11,701 bases of DNA from assembly GCA_905210875.1 (NCBI GenBank), contig CAJLYN010000051.1:1-11701 (forward strand). The letters are read 5' to 3'. Shown in pieces: positions 1 to 7,067 of the stretch; position 1 is the stretch's first letter, and each line of letters opens with the position of its first letter. Source of the DNA: an uncultured Bacteroides sp. Its GTDB lineage: Bacteria; Bacteroidota; Bacteroidia; Bacteroidales; UBA11471. The notes beneath the pieces were generated by a model. That model worked only from the letters and a program-made list of their open reading frames with translations. It did not search any database and was not told where the DNA came from. A program made the position numbers and the translations under genes.

Positions 1-1
1 C

Positions 2-331
2 ATACTCAACCAGCCTTCGCTCGAAAAATTCGAGAACAAAGTGAAACCGGGCGGCATACTCATCTACGACGGCTACGGCATACATCACGCCCCCACTCGT
101 ACCGATATCAATATCTATCGCATCGACGCCATGGATGCTGCCACCGAGATGAACAACGCCAAAGCTTTCAACATGATTGTGCTGGGCGGACTGTTGAAAA
201 TAAAACCGATGGTTTCTCTCGAAAACGTTCTCAAAGGGTTGAAAAAGTCGTTACCCGAACGCCACCACAAACTCATTCCCATGAACGAGCAAGCCATTCT
301 CAAAGGAATGGAGTTGATAAAAAAAGTCTAA
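2..331 (+). CDS. korC: 2-oxoacid:ferredoxin oxidoreductase, gamma subunit (3' part only)
   Basis: The last 109 codons of a gene whose start lies left of the window. The visible part reads LNQPSLEKFENKVKPGGILI and continues through a Rossmann-like segment, which matches the C-terminal half of the gamma domain of 2-oxoacid:acceptor oxidoreductases (about 180 residues when separate). In this family the alpha, beta (TPP-binding) and gamma subunits together decarboxylate 2-oxoglutarate, pyruvate or branched-chain 2-oxoacids to acyl-CoA and reduce ferredoxin in the cytoplasm. The substrate cannot be decided from the gamma subunit, so the kor name is a best guess over vor/por. The alpha and beta genes are expected just upstream. 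The stop codon is 11 bases from the mtnN start, so co-transcription with mtnN and luxS is plausible. Confidence 0.8.
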   Translation: MLNQPSLEKFENKVKPGGILIYDGYGIHHAPTRTDINIYRIDAMDAATEMNNAKAFNMIVLGGLLKIKPMVSLENVLKGLKKSLPERHHKLIPMNEQAILKGMELIKKV

Positions 332-342
332 ACGAAATACCC

Positions 343-1029
343 ATGAAAATAGGTATCATCGTTGCCATGATATCGGAACTCGACTGTGTGCTAACCTTGT
401 TGCAAAACGCACACAAAGAAATGCACAATCGGGGAGAGTTCTTTGTCGGAAGCGACGGACAACACGAAATCATTCTCACGCAAAGCGGCATTGGCAAAGT
501 CAATGCCGCTTTGCGGGCTCAAACGCTCATCTTGAATTATGCACCCGACTGTATCGTCAATACCGGCGTAGCCGGGGGCATTGATGCTTCATCGCAAGTG
601 TTCGACGTAATCATCGGTACAGAGACGGTCTATCATGACGCCTGGTTTGGCGAAGGAAATGTCATAGGCCAGATACAAGGCTTGCCGCCACGCTTCCCGG
701 CCGATGCCGAACTTCTGCAAAAAATCGGCCAGATACTCTCCGACGACAACCGTATTTACGGTGGACTGATATGCAGTGGTGACCAATTCATCACCGACAA
801 AGAATCTCTTGCCATCATCAAGAAGAATTTTCCCGAGGCTATGGCCGTCGATATGGAATCGGCCGCTATTGCCCAGACTTGTTTCCTCCACGACACACCG
901 TTTGTCAGCACCCGCATCATCAGCGACACACCCGGCGTGGAAAACCACATGGAACAGTACAACAGTTTCTGGGAAAAAGCTCCAGAAAAATCGTTTACCG
1001 TATTGAAACAAATCTTGGCCCACCTCTAA
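343..1029 (+). CDS. mtnN: 5'-methylthioadenosine/S-adenosylhomocysteine nucleosidase
   Basis: A 228-residue protein of normal family length, starting MKIGIIVAMISEL. The enzyme removes adenine from 5'-methylthioadenosine and S-adenosylhomocysteine (and 5'-deoxyadenosine left by radical SAM enzymes), giving methylthioribose or S-ribosylhomocysteine. Visible family marks are the N-terminal catalytic-site Glu12 in AMISEL, the Gly-rich NTGVAGGID at about residues 73-81, SGDQFI at 145-150, the ribose-binding AVDMES with Met171 and Glu172, and the catalytic acid Asp195 in RIISD. All expected active-site residues are present. It stands 18 bases before luxS, whose substrate it makes, so the two form a methyl-cycle/AI-2 unit. 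The gene is also called pfs or mtn. Identification is secure. Confidence 0.95.
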   Translation: MKIGIIVAMISELDCVLTLLQNAHKEMHNRGEFFVGSDGQHEIILTQSGIGKVNAALRAQTLILNYAPDCIVNTGVAGGIDASSQVFDVIIGTETVYHDAWFGEGNVIGQIQGLPPRFPADAELLQKIGQILSDDNRIYGGLICSGDQFITDKESLAIIKKNFPEAMAVDMESAAIAQTCFLHDTPFVSTRIISDTPGVENHMEQYNSFWEKAPEKSFTVLKQILAHL

Positions 1030-1047
1030 AAGAACTTTCTCGACACG

Positions 1048-1548
1048 ATGAAAAAAATTCCCAGTTTTACCATTGACCACCTGCACCTGCTGCGGGGTAT
1101 CTACGTCTCTCGCAAAGACTACATTGGCGGTGATGTCGTAACCACATTCGACATACGCATGAAAGAACCCAACCGCGAGCCGGCCATCGGATACGGAGCG
1201 TTGCACACCATCGAGCACCTGGCTGCCACCTTCCTGCGCAATCACCCCGTCTATGGCAACAGAATCGTATTCTGGGGTCCAATGGGCTGCTGCACAGGAA
1301 ATTATTTTCTGATGCAGGGCGATTTAGAAGCCGAAGACATCGTGGAATTGATGAAAGAGACATTCCGGTTTATCCGCGACTTCCAAGGCGAAGTTCCCGG
1401 TGCCACTCCACAAGATTGTGGCAACTATCTGCTGCACGACCTGCCCATGGCCCGCTACGAAGCCGACAAATATCTGCGTGAAGTTTTGGAGGTGATTACA
1501 CCTCAAAACCTGCACTATCCGGCCCAAGAAACCTCTTCACAATCATAA
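1048..1548 (+). CDS. luxS: S-ribosylhomocysteine lyase (AI-2 synthesis)
   Basis: A 166-residue protein, close to the usual 150-170. LuxS cleaves S-ribosylhomocysteine to homocysteine and 4,5-dihydroxy-2,3-pentanedione, the precursor of autoinducer-2. The metal site is complete: HTIEH gives His53, Glu56 and His57, and Cys124 lies in PQDCGNY. The catalytic cysteine is Cys81 in GPMGCCTGNY, aligned with the MGCxTG motif of the family. Cys82 occupies the variable x position, so two cysteines are adjacent. FDIRMKEPN at about residues 34-42 is also a family segment. It lies directly after mtnN, which supplies its substrate. The start ATG at 1048 is preceded by an A/C-rich leader and no strong Shine-Dalgarno. 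Whether AI-2 is used as a signal or LuxS only recycles homocysteine cannot be read from this window. Confidence 0.97.
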   Translation: MKKIPSFTIDHLHLLRGIYVSRKDYIGGDVVTTFDIRMKEPNREPAIGYGALHTIEHLAATFLRNHPVYGNRIVFWGPMGCCTGNYFLMQGDLEAEDIVELMKETFRFIRDFQGEVPGATPQDCGNYLLHDLPMARYEADKYLREVLEVITPQNLHYPAQETSSQS

Positions 1549-1559
1549 ATATTCATAAT

Positions 1560-1814
1560 ATGGCAAACGCGAAAAACCGGGACGGCGAAAAATTTGTCAT
1601 TTACAGTTACTACAACACACTCTCCGAGGCCTATGAGGCAAAGAACCTGCTGGAAAGAAACGGTATCGACTGCTTCATCTCCAACGAAAACATGGCAAGC
1701 GTATATCCGATGTTCGACTCAAACCTCGGGGGCGTAAGACTACACCTTTTTGAAAAAGATGTACCCAAAGCCGACCGCATTCTATCAGACTACTCGTCGT
1801 CTACCAACGAGTAA
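1560..1814 (+). CDS. Small DUF2007-type protein
   Basis: An 84-residue soluble protein beginning 11 bases after luxS and so probably in the same transcript. Its pattern fits the DUF2007 family ('putative signal transducing protein'): a short beta strand (FVIYSYY), an EAYEAKNLLERNGI helix (about residues 23-36), then CFISNEN, a YP pair at 49-50, LGGVRLHLF at 56-64 and a final helix with ADRIL. There is no signal peptide, membrane segment or zinc-binding cysteine pair. Members of this family are single ferredoxin-like domains of unknown biochemical role, often found alone or fused to membrane or zinc-ribbon domains. No function should be inferred beyond the family name. The gene is real, judging by its conserved pattern and intergenic spacing. 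Confidence 0.8.
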   Translation: MANAKNRDGEKFVIYSYYNTLSEAYEAKNLLERNGIDCFISNENMASVYPMFDSNLGGVRLHLFEKDVPKADRILSDYSSSTNE

Positions 1815-1906
1815 ATAGACTCTTCAAACCATCGGTTTCAAAATCAAAATCTAGCGCTGAAAAAAGGAATTTCTTTCATACCGCCTCAGACTCTAACTAC
1901 CGTCTC

Positions 1907-2314
1907 ATGTCGATACAATCGCTGTTACCGCAAAAAGATACGATTGCTCAGTTCAGCAAATTCGTTCTCGTCGGCATTCTCAACACAGCCATTTCTCTGG
2001 CAGCATTTTATCTGCTCTACAACCTGTTTGCTGTCGATTATACCATATCGAATCTGATAAGTTACATCGTCGGCGTGATAAACAGTTTTTTCTGGAACAA
2101 ATTGTGGGTATTCCGTCGTGGTACCCACCGAATGATACGCGAAAGCTTGGCCTTTCTGCTGGTCTTTGCCGTGAGCTACGGCATACAATTCCTTCTGCTC
2201 CATGTCCTGGTAGAACGCCTCAACATCGACCCCAACTGGGCTCAGCTTCCGGCCATGGCCGCCTATACGATTGTCAATTACCTGTTGAACCGCTACTTCA
2301 CCTTCAAAAAATAA
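1907..2314 (+). CDS. GtrA-family membrane protein
   Basis: A 135-residue hydrophobic protein with four predicted membrane segments (about residues 17-41, 46-68, 80-103 and 111-131). It carries the two aromatic repeats typical of GtrA: NSFFWNKLWVF ending the second segment and NYLLNRYFTF ending the fourth. GtrA proteins are thought to flip or present polyprenyl-phosphate-linked sugars across the inner membrane for a glycosyltransferase acting on the outer face. The next gene, 7 bases away, is such a polyprenyl-dependent membrane transferase, which supports that role. A 92-base gap separates this gene from the luxS cluster, so a promoter is possible there, although I see no clear Bacteroidota -7/-33 match. 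The family call is firm; the substrate is unknown. Confidence 0.9.
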   Translation: MSIQSLLPQKDTIAQFSKFVLVGILNTAISLAAFYLLYNLFAVDYTISNLISYIVGVINSFFWNKLWVFRRGTHRMIRESLAFLLVFAVSYGIQFLLLHVLVERLNIDPNWAQLPAMAAYTIVNYLLNRYFTFKK

Positions 2315-2321
2315 CCGCGAC

Positions 2322-4028
2322 ATGAAACCTGCCTCAAAAAATATTCTATTCGGACTGCTTCTCGTCATCTGCCTGTCGACCCTCCTGCCCGTTTTGGGGC
2401 TGTCGCATTTTCATACCAAAGGCGAACCCCGTGAAGCCATCGTTGCCGTGAGCATGCTGCAAGACGGGAATTGGATTCTGCCTCGCAACAATGGCGGAGA
2501 CATTGCCTACAAGCCCCCCATGTATCACTGGCTCACAGCACTGACATCGTTGGTATTCAACCAGGGAGAGGTAAACGAGTACACCTCACGTTTTCCATCG
2601 GCCCTGGCAACGATAATCATTGCCTGCACCATGTTCCTCTTCTATGCCAAGCGCAGCAGCAACTACAATGCAGCATTCCTCTCGGCCATACTCTTTCTTT
2701 CGGCGTTTGAGGTACACCGGGCAGCCACAGCGGCCCGCGTCGACATGGTGCTGACCGTCTTCATCGTACTGGCACTCTTCCAACTCTACCGCTGGTACGA
2801 AAACGGATTAAAGGGCTTCCCCTTGTGGGCCATACTCTTCATGAGTGCAGCCACCCTCACCAAAGGGCCAGTGGGCATCGTCCTGCCCTGCCTGGTAGCC
2901 GGTGTGTTCCTGCTCTTGCGCAAAGAACCGTTTTTGCGTGTCTGCGGGAAGCTCATCGGGGCAGCCCTTGCCTCGTGCCTGCTGCCGGCACTGTGGTACT
3001 ATGTCGCTTACCTGCAAGCTGGCAAAGAATTTCTCGACCTGATAATCGAAGAGAATTTCGACCGCTTCACCGGCAATATGTCGTACAGCTCGCACAATGC
3101 CCCGCCCTTCTACTATCTCTATATCACCCTGGCCGGATTCTTGCCGTGGACCCTGCTGGTTGTCATCTCGCTGTTTGCCCTCTCCTATAAACGCACAAAA
3201 CAACCAGCCGAAGGTTGGCTCAAAGGCATACTCAAGAGATTCTCAAACATGTCCTCGCCCCGTCTGTTTTCACTGACGGCCATTCTCGTCATACTCTTTT
3301 TCTACCTTATACCCGACAGCAAACGCTCGGTCTACCTGCTTCCCATCTACCCGTTCATCAGTTATTTCCTGGCCGAGTACATGCATTACCTCGTGCAAGA
3401 ACACCGTAAAGCCTGGCGGGTATTTGGCATTCTTCTCTCTGTTGTTGCTGGACTTTTCTTCTGTGCTTTCATCGTACTGAAAGCCGGATGGCTCAACGCT
3501 TATCTGCCCACCGACCAAAGTTATTTTCTCACGTCATTTCAAAGCTGGAACTTTTGGGATGTCGTCTGCCTCATCATACTGGTGCTGCTCATACACGATG
3601 TCTACAAAAGCCGCGATATACAATCAATAAGCAACCGCTATTCGTTCTCGGTCATCACCCTGTTCTTTTGGGTACAGTTTACCCTCGACACTGCCGTTCT
3701 GCCCGACGTACTCAACCGCAAGTCGGATTATACCCTGGCCCAACAGGTAAAAGAGGCTGTACCCGAAGGCCCTGTCTACTCCTACATCGGTTCTCCCATG
3801 ATGCGCTTTTTCGTCATCAACTTCTACACCCAGAATCGGGTGGTCGACTTTGAAAGCCATCTACCTCAGGAGGGATACCTGCTCGTGGGCGAACGCGAAT
3901 ATGAAGGCTTTGCCGCCCGACACACCGACTACACCTTTGACGAGATGTGGAAGAGCCCGCAACGGGGCAATGACATTCGCGACATTGTGTGCATGTACCG
4001 ATTCAACCGCAAAAACGAGGCCGAATGA
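2322..4028 (+). CDS. ArnT-like (GT39/GT83-type) membrane glycosyltransferase
   Basis: A 568-residue protein with roughly a dozen hydrophobic segments in the first 450 residues and a small soluble C-terminal part. It follows the ArnT/PMT GT-C plan. The first periplasmic loop holds acidic GEPREA (Glu35, Arg37, Glu38) followed by DGNWILP and KPPMYHW (64-70). Later come AARVDM (137-142), LTKGPVG (179-185), EENFDRFT (243-250) and PDSKRSVYLLPIYP (331-344), all at positions expected for the family. Such enzymes transfer a sugar from undecaprenyl phosphate to lipid A, protein or glycan on the periplasmic face. The acceptor and sugar are not predictable here. The preceding GtrA protein is a likely partner. 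The stop codon overlaps the topB start (ATGA). No polyprenyl-phosphate sugar synthase (GT2) is visible nearby. Confidence 0.88.
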   Translation: MKPASKNILFGLLLVICLSTLLPVLGLSHFHTKGEPREAIVAVSMLQDGNWILPRNNGGDIAYKPPMYHWLTALTSLVFNQGEVNEYTSRFPSALATIIIACTMFLFYAKRSSNYNAAFLSAILFLSAFEVHRAATAARVDMVLTVFIVLALFQLYRWYENGLKGFPLWAILFMSAATLTKGPVGIVLPCLVAGVFLLLRKEPFLRVCGKLIGAALASCLLPALWYYVAYLQAGKEFLDLIIEENFDRFTGNMSYSSHNAPPFYYLYITLAGFLPWTLLVVISLFALSYKRTKQPAEGWLKGILKRFSNMSSPRLFSLTAILVILFFYLIPDSKRSVYLLPIYPFISYFLAEYMHYLVQEHRKAWRVFGILLSVVAGLFFCAFIVLKAGWLNAYLPTDQSYFLTSFQSWNFWDVVCLIILVLLIHDVYKSRDIQSISNRYSFSVITLFFWVQFTLDTAVLPDVLNRKSDYTLAQQVKEAVPEGPVYSYIGSPMMRFFVINFYTQNRVVDFESHLPQEGYLLVGEREYEGFAARHTDYTFDEMWKSPQRGNDIRDIVCMYRFNRKNEAE

Positions 4029-6106
4029 AAGTTTGCATTGCCGAGAAGCCCAGTGTGGCCAAAGACATTGCCGAGGTAATCGGAGCCAAGTCTCGTCGGG
4101 ACGGTTTCTTCGAAGGGAATGGCTACTGCGTAACCTGGACATTTGGACACCTGTGTACGCTGAAAGAGCCTCATGAATATACCTCGCAATGGAAACAGTG
4201 GTCGCTGCGAGACCTGCCGATGATTCCACCGCGGTTTGGCATCAAACTCATCGACGACAAAGGCATCGAGAAACAATTTGCCGTCATCGAACAACTCATT
4301 GCCAAAGCCGATGCCGTTATCAACTGCGGTGATGCCGGCCAGGAAGGAGAGCTGATACAGCGCTGGGTCATGCAGAAAGCATCGTGCCACTGCCCCGTGT
4401 ACCGGTTGTGGATTTCGTCGCTGACCGAAGAGGCCATCCGTGAGGGATTTGAGAATCTCAAACCCCAGGAAGAGTTTGCACCGCTCTATGAGGCAGGGCT
4501 CTCTCGGGCCATCGGCGACTGGCTGTGGGGCATGAACGCCACCCGTCTCTACACCATGAAGTATGGCCAGCGCCGGCAGATACTCTCCATCGGACGTGTA
4601 CAGACACCCACCCTCGCCCTCATCGTCAACCGTCAGCACGAAATCGAGAATTTTGTACCACAGCCCTATTGGGAGCTTAAAACACTCTACCGCGACACGG
4701 TATTCTCGGTAACAAGCGGCCGTTTCACCCGTGTCGAGGAGGGAGAAAAACGGCTTTCCGAAATCGAGAATGCACCCTTTACCGTCACCGACGTTACCCG
4801 CAAAGAGGGCAAAGAGTTTGCCCCCCGCCTCTTCGACCTCACCTCCCTGCAAGTCGAATGCAACAAGAAATTTGCCTTCTCGGCCGACGAAACACTGCGT
4901 CTCATTCAGGCCCTCTACGAGAAAAAGGCTACCACCTACCCGCGCGTAGATACCACCTACCTGAGCGACGACATTTACCCCAAATGTCCCGCCATCTTAC
5001 AGGCGGTAGCCACACAACCGGCCTACACGGCACTGGTCGGCCAGCTCAACCTGCAAAAATTGCCCAAGTCAAAAAAGGTTTTCGACAACAGTAAAATTAC
5101 CGACCACCACGCCATCATACCTACGCCGGTGAAGCCCAATAACCTCACCGACCTGGAAAGAAAGGTCTACGACCTGGTGGCCCGGCGTTTCATCGCGGTC
5201 TTCTACCCCGACTGCAAGATTGCCACGACAACCGTGCTGGGCGACGTCAACGGAGTTGCGTTCAAGGCTACGGGCAAAGAGATTCTGAGCCCCGGGTGGA
5301 GAGCGGTCTTTGAGAAAGAGAGCGACCCTGCCGACAAAGAAAAAGACGACAACGAAGACAAGATACTGCCACAGTTCACCCCCGGAGAGAGCGGGCCCCA
5401 CACTCCTACGCTGAGCGAGAAATGGACACAGCCCCCCAAGCTCTATACCGAGGCTACCCTGCTGCGCACCATGGAGACCGCTGGCAAACTGGTCGAAGAT
5501 GAAAGCCTGCGCGATGCCTTGAAGGAGAACGGCATAGGTCGGCCCTCAACCCGCGCCGCCATCATAGAGACGCTTCTCAAACGTAACTATATACGCAAAG
5601 AGAAGAAAAACCTTGTGGCCACCATCACCGGCATCGAACTCATCGGCACGATACGCGAAGATCTGCTGAAATCGGCCGAACTGACAGGTATCTGGGAGAA
5701 CAAGCTGCGTCGCATCGAACGGGGTGAATACAAGGCAACCGACTTCCTCTCGGAATTGAAAACCATGGTTACGCAAATCGTGAACGACGTGCGCAATGAC
5801 ACGACCTACCGTACCATCACCGTCGAGACCAAACCCGAAGAGCCAGCTTCCACCCAAGGTAAACCGAAAAAAGAAAAGGCCGCAAAGGGTAAGAAAAAAG
5901 CTGCTGCGGCCAAAGAACCGGCCGAGGCTGCCTCGCTCGTGTGTCCACTCTGCGGAAAAGGCACCGTCGTCAAAGGGAAAAGTGCCTACGGCTGCTCGGA
6001 GTGGCGCTCGGGCTGCAACTTCCGCCTCGGTTTCGACATCTGTCCGGCAGAAGCCGATCCTGAAACATTGCGCCAAGCCATCACCTCGTATAAAGTACAA
6101 GCATAA
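4025..6106 (+). CDS. topB: DNA topoisomerase III
   Basis: A type IA topoisomerase of 693 residues, cytoplasmic, which passes single strands through a transient break and decatenates DNA. I chose the ATG at 4025 because it gives the canonical MKVCIAEKPSVA start and a 4-base ATGA overlap with the upstream stop; the in-frame ATG at 3989 would add 12 unrelated residues. The TOPRIM domain spans about residues 1-135, with Glu7 and the acidic motif GDAGQEGEL (Asp103, Glu107). SIGRVQTPTLAL is at 188-199, and the nucleophile is Tyr305 in TTYPRVDTTYL. GIGRPSTRAAIIETL is at 503-517. A Lys/Ala-rich linker (about 603-635) leads to a C-terminal four-cysteine zinc ribbon (Cys640, 643, 657, 664). The usual DxDxE motif is DxGxE here. 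A Nudix gene follows after 5 bases. Confidence 0.96.
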   Translation: MKVCIAEKPSVAKDIAEVIGAKSRRDGFFEGNGYCVTWTFGHLCTLKEPHEYTSQWKQWSLRDLPMIPPRFGIKLIDDKGIEKQFAVIEQLIAKADAVINCGDAGQEGELIQRWVMQKASCHCPVYRLWISSLTEEAIREGFENLKPQEEFAPLYEAGLSRAIGDWLWGMNATRLYTMKYGQRRQILSIGRVQTPTLALIVNRQHEIENFVPQPYWELKTLYRDTVFSVTSGRFTRVEEGEKRLSEIENAPFTVTDVTRKEGKEFAPRLFDLTSLQVECNKKFAFSADETLRLIQALYEKKATTYPRVDTTYLSDDIYPKCPAILQAVATQPAYTALVGQLNLQKLPKSKKVFDNSKITDHHAIIPTPVKPNNLTDLERKVYDLVARRFIAVFYPDCKIATTTVLGDVNGVAFKATGKEILSPGWRAVFEKESDPADKEKDDNEDKILPQFTPGESGPHTPTLSEKWTQPPKLYTEATLLRTMETAGKLVEDESLRDALKENGIGRPSTRAAIIETLLKRNYIRKEKKNLVATITGIELIGTIREDLLKSAELTGIWENKLRRIERGEYKATDFLSELKTMVTQIVNDVRNDTTYRTITVETKPEEPASTQGKPKKEKAAKGKKKAAAAKEPAEAASLVCPLCGKGTVVKGKSAYGCSEWRSGCNFRLGFDICPAEADPETLRQAITSYKVQA

Positions 6107-6111
6107 AAACC

Positions 6112-6630
6112 ATGCCCGTCAATACAAATGAAATTTTTCCGATTGTCGACATTCACGGCAACGTCATAGGAAAAGCCACCCGCGGAGAGTGCCACAACGG
6201 CAGCAAGATATTGCATCCGGTGGTACATCTACAACTGTTCAACTCACGAGGCGAACTCTACCTTCAAAAGCGCGCCCTGCATAAAGATATCCAGCCCGGG
6301 AAATGGGACACAGCCGTCGGCGGACACGTCGACTACGGAGAGAACATACAAACGGCTCTGCGACGGGAAGCCCGGGAGGAGCTGGGCGTCACACACTTTG
6401 AGCCGGTTCTCATCGGAAAATACATCTTTGAATCGGAAATAGAAAAGGAGCTGGTGCATACCTTCTTCACCCTTTACGACGGAGAAATACATCCCGACCA
6501 AGACGAAGTAGAATATGGCCGCTTCTGGTCGATAAGCGAACTCGAAAAGAACATGGGTGCGGGATTATTTACGCCTAACTTCGAGAATGAATACCGCACG
6601 GTACTCCACCGCCTGCTTGTATCTCGTTAA
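6112..6630 (+). CDS. Nudix hydrolase, YfcD/Idi-like subgroup
   Basis: A 172-residue soluble protein with a complete Nudix box at residues 71-93: Gly71, Glu77, then REAREELGV with Glu86, Glu89 and Glu90 as metal ligands. Nudix enzymes hydrolyse nucleoside or other diphosphates linked to a group X. The N-terminal part (IVDIHGNVIGKATRGECHNG, then LHPVVHLQLFNSRGELYLQK) resembles isopentenyl-diphosphate isomerase and the YfcD group. The isomerase active-site segment NTCCSHP is replaced by DTAVGGHVDYGE, so this should be a hydrolase and not an isomerase. The substrate is unknown. It starts 5 bases after the topB stop and is the last gene of the plus-strand unit, followed by a hairpin terminator. 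Confidence 0.9.
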   Translation: MPVNTNEIFPIVDIHGNVIGKATRGECHNGSKILHPVVHLQLFNSRGELYLQKRALHKDIQPGKWDTAVGGHVDYGENIQTALRREAREELGVTHFEPVLIGKYIFESEIEKELVHTFFTLYDGEIHPDQDEVEYGRFWSISELEKNMGAGLFTPNFENEYRTVLHRLLVSR

Positions 6631-6658
6631 AACAGACATTCTGCACACACATATAAAA

Positions 6659-6693
6659 AGTGGGGAGCCTCGCTTCACGCAAGGTTCCCCACT
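6659..6693. terminator. Bidirectional intrinsic terminator between convergent genes
   Basis: The left arm AGTGGGGAGCCT (6659-6670) pairs with AGGTTCCCCACT (6682-6693) in a 12-bp stem with one G-T wobble and an 11-base loop. On the minus strand the stem is followed at once by TTTTTATATG, a good U-tract for ending the cbpA-cbpM transcript. On the plus strand it ends the Nudix transcript with only a weak T-rich tail. Its position between two convergent stop codons fits this role. Confidence 0.85.
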
Positions 6694-6752
6694 CATAAAC
6701 ACTTCTTTACTGAATAAAAAGACTTTTTTAGGAGAACATTCTCACCTCACTT

Positions 6753-7055
6753 TTACTCTTGGTCGAAAGATTGGTAAAAGCGAAGTTCATTCCTTAATTT
6801 TCTTATCTCTTTTTGTAAATCTTCAATCTGAGAAAGCAGATGCTGCACAGCACTTATACCTTCTCGATTTATGGAAAGGTCGTAATAGAGATGTGTATAT
6901 CGTTCGACTTCGGGCAACTGTGCAACCGGGAAACAACTCGACTCGTCTACGACAGATACATCTATCAGACCGTCTTCGCCCAACATGAAGACAAAATCCG
7001 GCTCTATGTGGCAACTTTCACAATAATCTTTTATGATAATGAATTCGTTCAACAT
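6753..7055 (-). CDS. cbpM: CbpM-type chaperone modulator
   Basis: A 100-residue protein encoded 12 bases downstream of cbpA on the same strand. The N-terminal half (IIIKDYCESCHIEPDFVFML, then EDGLIDV) fits the MerR-like helix-turn-helix fold of CbpM. The C-terminal half (about residues 66-95, QHLLSQIEDLQKEIRKLRNE) is a heptad-rich helix likely to form a coiled coil. In E. coli, CbpM binds the J domain of CbpA and blocks both its co-chaperone and DNA-binding activities; the same role is inferred here from the gene pairing. It contains two N-terminal cysteines and no metal-binding cluster. The direct sequence match to E. coli CbpM is weak by eye, so the call depends partly on context. Confidence 0.8.
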   Translation of the reverse strand: MLNEFIIIKDYCESCHIEPDFVFMLGEDGLIDVSVVDESSCFPVAQLPEVERYTHLYYDLSINREGISAVQHLLSQIEDLQKEIRKLRNELRFYQSFDQE

Positions 7056-7067
7056 GATGATAGGTTT

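Noticed and set aside
589..1245. A 218-codon open frame on the minus strand across mtnN and luxS
   Set aside because: It is antisense to two clearly conserved enzymes, has no recognisable domain and follows from codon bias on the coding strand.
1815..1906. Possible promoter before the GtrA gene
   Set aside because: The gap is suitable, but I see no TAnnTTTG box or -33 TTTG at correct spacing, so I did not call a site.
3929..4852. A 307-codon open frame on the minus strand opposite the glycosyltransferase end and topB
   Set aside because: It covers conserved TopB motifs on the other strand and its translation resembles no family; I treat it as a shadow frame.
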